In this document: one piece after another, positions 41,736 through 49,590 of the stretch | How the letters are laid out: every line of letters begins with the position of its first letter | Numbering within the stretch: position 1 is the stretch's first letter | The notes under the pieces: model-generated | The model's input: the letters and a program-made list of their open reading frames with translations, nothing else | Told to the model about the DNA's origin: nothing | The model's database searches: none | Program-made: the position numbers and the translations under genes | DNA from: Acidobacteriaceae bacterium | Lineage (GTDB): Bacteria > Acidobacteriota > Terriglobia > Terriglobales > Acidobacteriaceae | Direction: 5' to 3' | Length of the DNA stretch: 64,000 nucleotides | Assembly: GCA_025462885.1 (NCBI GenBank) | Contig: JAOAPN010000016.1 | Span: 186,001 to 250,000 of the forward strand

Positions 41736-42932
41736 CTATCCGCGGCCCTCAGCACGCACCCCGCATAAAATTTCGTACGCGATCGTCCCAGCCAGTCGAG
41801 CGTGGTCCTCAGCCGTAATCCCTTCGCCCAACACGATGACCTCGTCCCCCATGCGAGCTTCGTCGATCCCTGTCACATCCACGGTCGTCAGATTCATGGA
41901 GATTCGTCCCACGATTGGAGCCCGCTGCCCATGCACCATCACCCATCCGCCAGGCTTCCGGTTGGTGCTCGAAAGCTCGCGGCGCAGACCATCCGCATAA
42001 CCGACCGCGATCAGCGCGAGCCGCATCGGCCGCTCTGCCACAAAGGTTCCGTTGTACCCCACTGCCGCCCCGTCCGCGATATCCTCCAGGCCGATCAGCT
42101 TCGCCTTCCACGTCATCACCGGCTGTAGCGGTCCCGCGAGGCACGAGTGCGCGCCCAGCCCTTCCACCGGCAGAACGTATCCGTACATCGCCAACCCTGC
42201 CCTTACCAGGGGCCGCGCACCCAGCGTCTGCGCCAGACGCGATATCCATGCGACCATGGGCTCGGCAGCATCCTCCATATCAACCCCCGAAGTATTCCCG
42301 ACGCTAAGCCATGCGGGAGTCACCCCGGCGGCTCGGATGGCCTCCAGCGCGCCCTCGAACGCGTGCCTTTGAGAAGCAGTCTGGGACGATCCAGCAACCT
42401 CTGCCGAAGCAAAGTGCGTCATCACGCCATCGAACCGCAGTCCTTCCGCCCCTGCGATCGCAGCCACGACCTCCAGCAACTTCGTCCCGGCACGAACCCC
42501 CTGCCGGCTCATTCCGCTATCGATCTCCACGCAGACTCGAAGCGGCTTTCCTTCTGTTACCGCAGCGCTCAACCACGCCACCTGCTCCACACTCCACACC
42601 ACCGGAGTGAGTGCTTCCGTGACCATCGCCTGAGCATCCTCTTCCGAGATCCCGCACATCACCAGCACCCGCGGCTGCGCGTCCATTCCAAGGCCAGCAT
42701 CACGCAACACCCGCCGCACCCGCCGTCCCTCTTCGACGCCTGTCACTCCCAGCCACTCCGCGCCGGCATCGGCCAGTACGCGGGCACACTCCTCCAGCCC
42801 ATGGCCATACGCATCCGCCTTCACGACAGCCAGCACAGCAGCGTCCTGCCCTGCCGCGCTCCGGACGACACTCTGAAACAGTCCAAAGTTGCCTCGCAAA
42901 CGCTCTTCATCCAACTCAATCCAGCTCTTCAA
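41736..42932 (-). CDS. alr: Alanine racemase
   Basis: 398 residues, PLP-dependent fold III. The PLP lysine is in VLAVVKADAYGHG (about 39). Further blocks are IDSGMSRQGVR, VMTHFASAE, SVGNTSG, VRAGLAMYGY, and the partner acid-base region GYNGTFVAERPMRLALIAVGYADGLRR. GRISMNLTTVDVT and a C-terminal YEILCGV end the beta domain. It makes D-alanine for peptidoglycan. The gene ends 58 bp before the nitrilase-type gene starts on the same strand; no operon with ddl or murF is seen. Confidence 0.96.
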   Translation of the reverse strand: MKSWIELDEERLRGNFGLFQSVVRSAAGQDAAVLAVVKADAYGHGLEECARVLADAGAEWLGVTGVEEGRRVRRVLRDAGLGMDAQPRVLVMCGISEEDAQAMVTEALTPVVWSVEQVAWLSAAVTEGKPLRVCVEIDSGMSRQGVRAGTKLLEVVAAIAGAEGLRFDGVMTHFASAEVAGSSQTASQRHAFEGALEAIRAAGVTPAWLSVGNTSGVDMEDAAEPMVAWISRLAQTLGARPLVRAGLAMYGYVLPVEGLGAHSCLAGPLQPVMTWKAKLIGLEDIADGAAVGYNGTFVAERPMRLALIAVGYADGLRRELSSTNRKPGGWVMVHGQRAPIVGRISMNLTTVDVTGIDEARMGDEVIVLGEGITAEDHARLAGTIAYEILCGVRAEGRG

Positions 42933-43091
42933 CCCAAACCCTCCGCCTTCAATCCTATCGCCCCCTTTCTTACTGCCGGTACAGCCTCACTCGCTTCGCC
43001 ACCGCAGACTCCACCGACCCGCATCCAACATCGGCGCAGTCGCGTTGCTCGAAATAACAGCAGCACAATCAAATATTCGGGATATAGTTTC

Positions 43092-44006
43092 ATGCCTGAG
43101 GACAAAAGAGTGATGCGTGGAACGCGTTGGATCGCCGCCGCAACCTTCATGCTGTTGGGCCCCTTCCTCGTCTCGTGTAGCAAGGCCCCCAGCCCCAGGG
43201 GCGGCACACCGGCCACCGATTCTTCCGCTGAGCCTCTCCCACCGGAACCAGCAAAGCCGGTCAATCGCGGACCTGCGTCCATCGAACCCAAACCAACTCC
43301 CAGGCCTGCTCCACCAATTCCGGCGCCGGATCGAGCTACAGCCGTCGGCCCTATCCATCATCGGGCCGAGAAGCATCTCCCCGGGCGCGAAAACCCGGCT
43401 ACCGATCAGCCCACCACGGACCACCCGGCGACCGATAACCCCGTCCCTGCGCCGCCCCCGACCGACGACCAACTGCTCGAATCCGCTCTCGGAAAACTAA
43501 AGAAGGGCAACCTCGCCTACAGCACACCGCAGAAGATGACGACCGGCAAGACCGCCCACGTCGTCGCCAGGATCGCCAACGACACGGTCTCGGTTGAAGT
43601 CCTCAAGTCCGACCTGCCCTCCGGTCAGAATGAGAAGATCGAAACCGCCGCGACCCCCATCTCGACCCGGATGAAGATGACGCTCAAAGGAGCCGACTTC
43701 GACATCACCCCGCTTAGCTCCGAAGAGCAAATCGTCGCCGGGAACACAGCCACGCAGTGGGAGTGGGACATCGTACCCAAACACTCAGGCAAACTTCGCC
43801 TCCACCTGGCCGCTGTCGTCGAACTGAACGGGCTGGCGAAGGACTTCACCACCGTCGATCGGGAGATTCCCGTCGATGTCGATCCCGTCGACGCGGTAAC
43901 GAAGTTCATCAGCACAAACTGGCAGTGGCTGATCGCCACCCTGACCGCGCTCGGCGGCGCCACGTGGAAGTACTTCAGCAGCCGCAAAGAGAAAGCAGCC
44001 GCATAG
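43092..44006 (+). CDS. Proline-rich lipoprotein with C-terminal membrane helix
   Basis: About 304 residues. A signal with lipobox-like LVSC-S is followed by about 100 residues rich in Pro, Ala and Thr (PLPPEPAKPVNRGPASIEPKPTPRP). A globular part has TPQKMTTGKTAHVVARIANDTVSVEVL and QWEWDIVPKHSGKLRLHLAAVVELNG, which recalls an Ig-like beta sandwich. The protein ends with a single helix (WQWLIATLTALGGATWKYF) and basic tail. Start could be ATG 43113. Function unknown. Its stop is three bases before a 140-bp R3 repeat. Confidence 0.75.
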   Translation: MPEDKRVMRGTRWIAAATFMLLGPFLVSCSKAPSPRGGTPATDSSAEPLPPEPAKPVNRGPASIEPKPTPRPAPPIPAPDRATAVGPIHHRAEKHLPGRENPATDQPTTDHPATDNPVPAPPPTDDQLLESALGKLKKGNLAYSTPQKMTTGKTAHVVARIANDTVSVEVLKSDLPSGQNEKIETAATPISTRMKMTLKGADFDITPLSSEEQIVAGNTATQWEWDIVPKHSGKLRLHLAAVVELNGLAKDFTTVDREIPVDVDPVDAVTKFISTNWQWLIATLTALGGATWKYFSSRKEKAAA

Positions 44007-44009
44007 TGT

Positions 44010-44149
44010 CCTGAGTCTAAAGTTCGTTCCAGACACTCAGGGCCAAAGGCCCGTCGCATACCAGCCTAGGCCGAAGGCCTAGGTCCAGATACGCCCCAGC
44101 ACCGAGGGCTGAAAGCCCGACCCATAATTCCTTCAACAACTTCAGGCTT
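44010..44149. repeat. R3 multi-hairpin direct repeat, copy A
   Basis: About 140 bp, ~94% identical by eye to copy B at 45491-45629, same orientation. It holds three nested short hairpins: GGGCC-AAA-GGCCC, CCTAGGCC-GAA-GGCCTAGG and GGGCT-GAA-AGCCC. The GAA loops and mostly compensating changes suggest a folded RNA. The two copies flank the WYL regulator-VOC gene pair. Confidence 0.85.
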
Positions 44150-44156
44150 AGTCAGG

Positions 44157-44858
44157 TCAATTCACTGGAGGCTGATCGCCCGGCGGAATCATCTGCTTCA
44201 TGAAGTCCTCCAACCGCTGTCCCTTCTTCTGCTCGAAGAGGCGGTCGAGCACCGCGACCTCGTCCATCCGGTCGATTCGAAAGACTCGAAAGTCCTTCCG
44301 CAGCTCGCACCACGAGGCCAGCGTCCAGACGCCGCTCCAGAAAGCCAGTGCGAGCGGGCGGACACTGCGGACGCTCGTCTCGCCGTCCTCCTTCGCATAG
44401 CAGAAGGAGATAACCTGCCTGCCGAGGCAGGCAGCGTGCAGCACGTCGAGTCTCACCCGCAACACCTGCGTCATCCGGTAGCCGGGGGCGTACAGCAGAA
44501 TCGCATCCAGCTCATCGCGCATATCTGCCGGGACTACGGCTTCGATCCGTTGAAGCGCCTGCTCTGCGGCGATGACGTTCTCCGCTCCGCCCCACGCCTT
44601 GACCAGGCGAGCACCCAGCGCTAGCGCGGTCAACTCTCCGCGCGTAAACATCAGGGGAGGCAAGTCCATGTCGCGACGCAGCGTATAGCCTACGCCGGCT
44701 TCGCCTTCGATCGGCATCCCCGAAAGCTGCAGATCGCGCACATCGCGGTAGATCGTCCGCACCGAGACCTGCAGCTTTGCCGCCAGCTTCTGCGCCGTCA
44801 GCATGCGGCCAAGACGCAGAAACCGGACGATCCGAAACAACCTGTCAGCACGTCGCAT
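44157..44858 (-). CDS. YafY-family HTH/WYL transcriptional regulator
   Basis: 233 residues. N-terminal DeoR-type winged helix (RLFRIVRFLRLGRMLTAQKLAAKLQVSVRTIYRDVRDLQ). A helical linker and a C-terminal WYL domain with VISFCYAKEDGETSVRSVRPLALAFWSGVWTLASWCELRKDFRVFRIDRM follow; this binds ligands or nucleotide signals. The start ATG 44858 gives the HTH at the right place. The neighbour upstream on the same strand is a VOC protein, a common pairing in which the regulator represses it. The two together lie between the R3 repeats. Ligand unknown. Confidence 0.9.
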   Translation of the reverse strand: MRRADRLFRIVRFLRLGRMLTAQKLAAKLQVSVRTIYRDVRDLQLSGMPIEGEAGVGYTLRRDMDLPPLMFTRGELTALALGARLVKAWGGAENVIAAEQALQRIEAVVPADMRDELDAILLYAPGYRMTQVLRVRLDVLHAACLGRQVISFCYAKEDGETSVRSVRPLALAFWSGVWTLASWCELRKDFRVFRIDRMDEVAVLDRLFEQKKGQRLEDFMKQMIPPGDQPPVN

Positions 44859-44899
44859 AGTATGGCTCGATCCTACCGCTGTGGCTCGTAACCATCCAG

Positions 44900-45331
44900 T
44901 TAGACCGAGTGCAATCCAACATGATTGCCTTCCGAGTCGCGGATGCAGGCATACCATCCGAAGCCGCCCTCAATCTCCGTCTTCGATTGCAGAATCAGGC
45001 CGCCGCATGACGAGACACGGGAGATCACCGCGTCCAGTTTTCCGTTGCAATTCAGAAACACCACCGCTCCATCCGGCCCGGGCTTCTGCCGGTTCCGCTG
45101 CACCAGTGCGCCGCCGGTCCCGCCATTCGCATAGGGGAAGATCGCCATCGAATCGCCGAAGATTGAACGATTCAACTTCACTCCCAGCAGCGTCTCGTAA
45201 AACTTTACGGCGCGCTCTAGATCCGCACATGGAATCTCGAACCAATGGATCGCATTCTGCCGCGCCCCAGCCTCATTTGCTGTCTTCCCTACGTGTACCG
45301 TGTCGTGCAACATCTCTGCCGTAGCCGTCAT
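44900..45331 (-). CDS. VOC/glyoxalase-superfamily protein
   Basis: 143 residues; one vicinal-oxygen-chelate unit, IHWFEIPCADLERAVKFYETLLGVKL at about 27, then GGTGGALVQ and the C-terminal EGGFGWYACIRDSEGNHVGLHS. The second motif has D-S-E-G-N-H-V-G-L-H, as in bleomycin-resistance and glyoxalase I relatives. It could detoxify an electrophile or bind an antibiotic. ATG 45331 has AGGAGC upstream. It precedes the WYL regulator by about 40 bp, so both are probably one transcript. Confidence 0.85.
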   Translation of the reverse strand: MTATAEMLHDTVHVGKTANEAGARQNAIHWFEIPCADLERAVKFYETLLGVKLNRSIFGDSMAIFPYANGGTGGALVQRNRQKPGPDGAVVFLNCNGKLDAVISRVSSCGGLILQSKTEIEGGFGWYACIRDSEGNHVGLHSV

Positions 45332-45381
45332 AGCTCGCTCCTGAAGTCTGATTTTTCTCACTTACAAGACGGAGCATAAAG

Positions 45382-45415
45382 AAAGGCTACTGACAGCATT
45401 GTGTCAGTAGCCTTT
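45382..45415 (-). terminator. Hairpin terminator upstream of the VOC gene
   Basis: Perfect 14-bp stem AAAGGCTACTGACA and complement, loop GCATTG. On the minus strand it ends CCTTTC then TTTATG. It probably ends dnaB transcription before the VOC-WYL genes, or works as an attenuator for them. Confidence 0.7.
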
Positions 45416-45490
45416 GCACCTTCGCAAATATTCGCGCATGGGACGTTTTCAGACGACAACAAGATCGAGCCATTCGGAAAAGGCTAATAT

Positions 45491-45629
45491 CCTGAGCCTA
45501 AAGTTCGTTCCAGGAACTCAGGGCCAACGGCCCGTCGCATACCAGCCTAGGCCGAAGGCCTAGGTCCAGATACGCCACAGCACCGAGGGCTGAAGGCCCG
45601 GCCCATAATTCCTTCAACAACTTCAGACT
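45491..45629. repeat. R3 multi-hairpin direct repeat, copy B
   Basis: Same three hairpin modules as copy A, with changes such as GGGCCAACGGCCC and GGGCTGAAGGCCC that mostly preserve pairing. It lies immediately after the dnaB stop (45637). Confidence 0.85.
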
Positions 45630-45636
45630 CACAACA

Positions 45637-47025
<1,389 letters not shown>

Positions 47026-47190
47026 AGAGTCTGAAGGTACTCACATTCACCCTCTGCATGGGATGGAAAACTCGGACCCAAGAGAGGAAAACTTCGCTCC
47101 GTTCAGTTTACTCTTGAGTAAATGCGGCGTTGCGGTGACCCAGAAGCACCCCTTTTCACCTCGCGCAGATTCGCCAACCCAGGAGAACAT

Positions 47191-47490
47191 ATGGCTGCCG
47201 ATAAGACACTCGAACTTCCCCCTGCCGCCCAACGCGACAAAGCAGCCTTCGAAGTCCTCCGCGTCTGGATCGCCGAGCAGGGCCAGCACGTCAGTATCCG
47301 CAGCGGAGCCTGGGAAGACCCCTTCGCCTGGGGAATCGTCCTCGCCGACCTCGCCCGCCACATCGCCAACGCCCACGCCATCCAGAGCGACCGCGTCGAC
47401 AAGGAAGCATTTCTGGAACGCCTCCTGGAAGGCTTCGAGGCCGAGATCGACAACCCCACCGACGAGCCGGAAGGCGAAGTCACGCAGTAG
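47191..47490 (+). CDS. DUF5076-type small protein
   Basis: 99 residues: LELPPAAQRDKAAFEVLRVWIAEQGQHVSIRSGAWEDPFAWGIVLADLARHIANAH, with the conserved Trp and WG of the DUF5076 family. Function unknown; likely cytoplasmic and helical. The ATG has AGGAG at 47181-47185. The last codons together with the stop are repeated twice more downstream (47496-47557), leaving tandem imperfect copies of the gene's tail. The nucleoside permease-like gene follows 92 bp later. Confidence 0.8.
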   Translation: MAADKTLELPPAAQRDKAAFEVLRVWIAEQGQHVSIRSGAWEDPFAWGIVLADLARHIANAHAIQSDRVDKEAFLERLLEGFEAEIDNPTDEPEGEVTQ

Positions 47491-47557
47491 CAACCGAGCC
47501 TGAAGGCGAAGTCACGCAATAACAAGCCGAGCCTGAGGGCGAAGTCACTCAGTAATC
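47464..47557 (+). repeat. Three tandem copies of a gene tail including its stop codon
   Basis: Units begin GAGCCGGAAGGCGAAG (47464), GAGCCTGAAGGCGAAG (47496) and GAGCCTGAGGGCGAAG (47529), 32 and 33 bp apart. Each finishes with GTCAC(G/T)CA(G/A)TA and a stop: TAG, TAA, TAA. The first lies in the DUF5076 gene; the others are untranslated remnants. Confidence 0.8.
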
Positions 47558-47582
47558 TCAGTCACGAAGGCCAGATCCATTC

Positions 47583-48662
47583 ATGCGTAAGTCCCTTTGC
47601 CTCATCCCAAGTCTCATCTGCCTTGCTGCCTGCGTCGTACCAGCCTTCGCTCAACCGACACCGGAGACCCTGCACCCACGCGTCGTCATCGTCGCCTACT
47701 TTGAGGTCGGCGAAGACACCGGCGACCGCCCCGGCGAGATGCAGTTCTGGGTCGAGCGAGACCACCTCGACCGCGTCATCCAGGTTCCCGGCATGACGCA
47801 CGTCGTTCGCGCAAACGCCGCCGGCACCGAGATCGCCATCGCCGTAGGCCCCGGAAATATCAAGCCCGGTATTAACATCATGGCGCTCGGCTCGGACCCG
47901 CGCTTCGATCTGCGCGAAAGCCACTGGCTAATCAACGGCATCGCCGGCATCTCGCCAGCCGATGGCACGGTCGGGGCCGCCGTGTGGACGGACTTCGTCA
48001 TCAACGGCGACCTCGCCAAACAGATTGACCCGCGCGAAATCCCCTCTAGCTGGAGCGACGGCTTTCTCTCTCTCGACGCCGTTAGCCCAACCGATCCCAA
48101 GGGCGGTGCCAACTGGGAGGACGACGTGCGCCGCTGGACCGGCGACCAGGCTCACGCCAACCGTCGCGGCAACGTCATCCGCATGAACATCGCGCAGACG
48201 AAGTGGGCCTACGAGCTCACCCGCGATACGCCGCTTCCAGAAGACCCCGCCATGAAGACGCTGCGGCTCCGCTACAAAGGCCAGCCCGGTGCCGCCAGTG
48301 GTCCGAAGGTCCAGATGGGAGCCAACATCGCCACCGAGATCTTCTGGCATGGAGCGAAGATGGATGCCTGGGCCCACCGCTGGGTCACCTTCGAGACCGA
48401 TGGCGTGGCCCACCTCGCCTCCACCGCCATGAACGATACCGGAACCATGCTGGCCCTCGACGCCCTCACCCGACAAGGCAAGGCCGACTGGAACAACGCG
48501 CTGCTGCTCCGCACTGCCAGCAACTTCGATATGCCGCCCACCGGCACATCACCCGCCGCGAACCTCGCCAGCGAGAAGCACGGAGCCTACACCGCTTACC
48601 TTCCAGCGCTCGAGGCGGCCTACACCGTAGGCCACCGCGTCGTTGCTGAATGGATGAAATAG
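47583..48662 (+). CDS. Purine nucleoside permease (NUP family) homologue
   Basis: 359 residues with a signal peptide (LCLIPSLICLAACVVPAFA). NUP-family blocks are seen: PRVVIVAYFEVGEDTGDRPGEM, LINGIAGISPADGTVGAAVWTDFVINGDLAKQID, and the C-terminal TMLALDALTRQG. Yeast and fungal NUP proteins import purine nucleosides; bacterial members are soluble, exported and related in fold to nucleoside phosphorylases. Thus a periplasmic binding or phosphorolytic role is as likely as transport, since no membrane helix follows the signal. A secreted nucleoside hydrolase elsewhere in the window supports external nucleoside use. Confidence 0.85.
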   Translation: MRKSLCLIPSLICLAACVVPAFAQPTPETLHPRVVIVAYFEVGEDTGDRPGEMQFWVERDHLDRVIQVPGMTHVVRANAAGTEIAIAVGPGNIKPGINIMALGSDPRFDLRESHWLINGIAGISPADGTVGAAVWTDFVINGDLAKQIDPREIPSSWSDGFLSLDAVSPTDPKGGANWEDDVRRWTGDQAHANRRGNVIRMNIAQTKWAYELTRDTPLPEDPAMKTLRLRYKGQPGAASGPKVQMGANIATEIFWHGAKMDAWAHRWVTFETDGVAHLASTAMNDTGTMLALDALTRQGKADWNNALLLRTASNFDMPPTGTSPAANLASEKHGAYTAYLPALEAAYTVGHRVVAEWMK

Positions 48663-48689
48663 TTGCTGGCAGGCCAAGAGCAAGTTCTC

Positions 48690-48757
48690 CCTAACGCCGG
48701 GCGGGCGCCACTTCGTGGGGTATTGGACGCTTCGCGTAATGAAACGGCTTTTTGCCA
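48690..48757. repeat. Dispersed repeat family R1, copy d (inverted)
   Basis: On the minus strand reads as GCCGTTTCATTACGCGAAGCG, CCAATACCCCACGAAGTGG and CGCCCGGCGTTAGGG, matching copy a. Located between the convergent NUP and msrA genes. Confidence 0.75.
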
Positions 48758-48770
48758 AAGGCAATGTGTC

Positions 48771-49460
48771 TTATTTCTTTTTATAGTCCACGAACAACTC
48801 CGGAAACTGCGCCTTCAGGGCCGCAGTCTTCGGCACATCGCACACCTGGATGTAAGGATTGTTCGGGTTCTTCTCCGCGTAGTCCTGGTGGTAGTCTTCG
48901 CCGTCATAGAACACCTTCAGGGGCACCAGTTGTGTCACGAGCGGCTTCCCGAAGGTCTTCGCCGCATCCAACTGCGCGATATAAGCGGCAGCGATCTTCT
49001 GCTGTTCCGGAGTCGTGAAGAAGATCGCCGAGCGGTAGCTCGTACCGACATCCGGGCCCTGCCGGTTCAACTGCGTCGGATCGTGCACCACGCTGAAGAA
49101 GATCCGCAGCAGCGTGCCATAGCTGATCTTCGCCGGGTCGAAGACGATCTTCACCGCTTCAGCATGCTGGGTCGTCTCGCTCAAAACGGCGCTGTAGTTG
49201 GCTGACTCCGCCGTGCCGCCCGAGTAGCCCGCCGTCGTGGCCGTCACACCCTTGACCCGCTGAAAAACCGTCTGCACACCCCAGAAGCATCCGCCCGCAA
49301 ACACAGCCGTCTCATGTTTCGCAGCCACATGCTGCTCATCCAGGGCGGGAGCCGGGATCGGCTCCTTCCGTTCCGCACCAAAAACCATAGTCTTCACTCC
49401 CACCAGAGCCGCAGCAACGACCAAAACACCAAGCCCGATCTGAACCGCTCGAAATCCCAT
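48771..49460 (-). CDS. msrA: Peptide methionine sulfoxide reductase A, membrane-anchored
   Basis: 229 residues. An N-terminal hydrophobic segment (AVQIGLGVLVVAAALVGVKTMVFG) should anchor or export it. The MsrA domain starts AVFAGGCFWGVQTVF with the catalytic Cys of GCFWG, then TAGYSGG, EAVKIVFDP, the YHQDYAEKNP block and YIQVCDVP with a likely resolving Cys. It reduces methionine-S-sulfoxide in envelope proteins. ATG 49460 has CTGGAG upstream; ATG 49469 is less likely. It has no msrB fusion. Confidence 0.95.
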   Translation of the reverse strand: MGFRAVQIGLGVLVVAAALVGVKTMVFGAERKEPIPAPALDEQHVAAKHETAVFAGGCFWGVQTVFQRVKGVTATTAGYSGGTAESANYSAVLSETTQHAEAVKIVFDPAKISYGTLLRIFFSVVHDPTQLNRQGPDVGTSYRSAIFFTTPEQQKIAAAYIAQLDAAKTFGKPLVTQLVPLKVFYDGEDYHQDYAEKNPNNPYIQVCDVPKTAALKAQFPELFVDYKKK

Positions 49461-49590
49461 AGTCCGCATCTCCAGTGCCGCCAAACCGCAGCCCTACACC
49501 CTTAGACGCCGCGACGCACTCCGAAGATACAAACCGAAGCATCTACCCATTTCCACCCAGCATCCACCAAACTCACAACTGCTTTGCGCC

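Larger units (their letters stand above)
45332..45636. other. Intergenic region with terminator and R3 copy B
   Basis: The 305 bp between the VOC gene start and the end of dnaB are filled by a hairpin terminator (45382-45415) and the R3 repeat (45491-45629). The short stretch between them, 45416-45490, has no visible feature and could hold the VOC promoter on the minus strand. Confidence 0.6.

Noticed and set aside
42147..43091. In-frame upstream extension of the Pro-rich lipoprotein
   Set aside because: It runs antisense through alr and would bury the lipobox; ATG 43092 or 43113 is far better.
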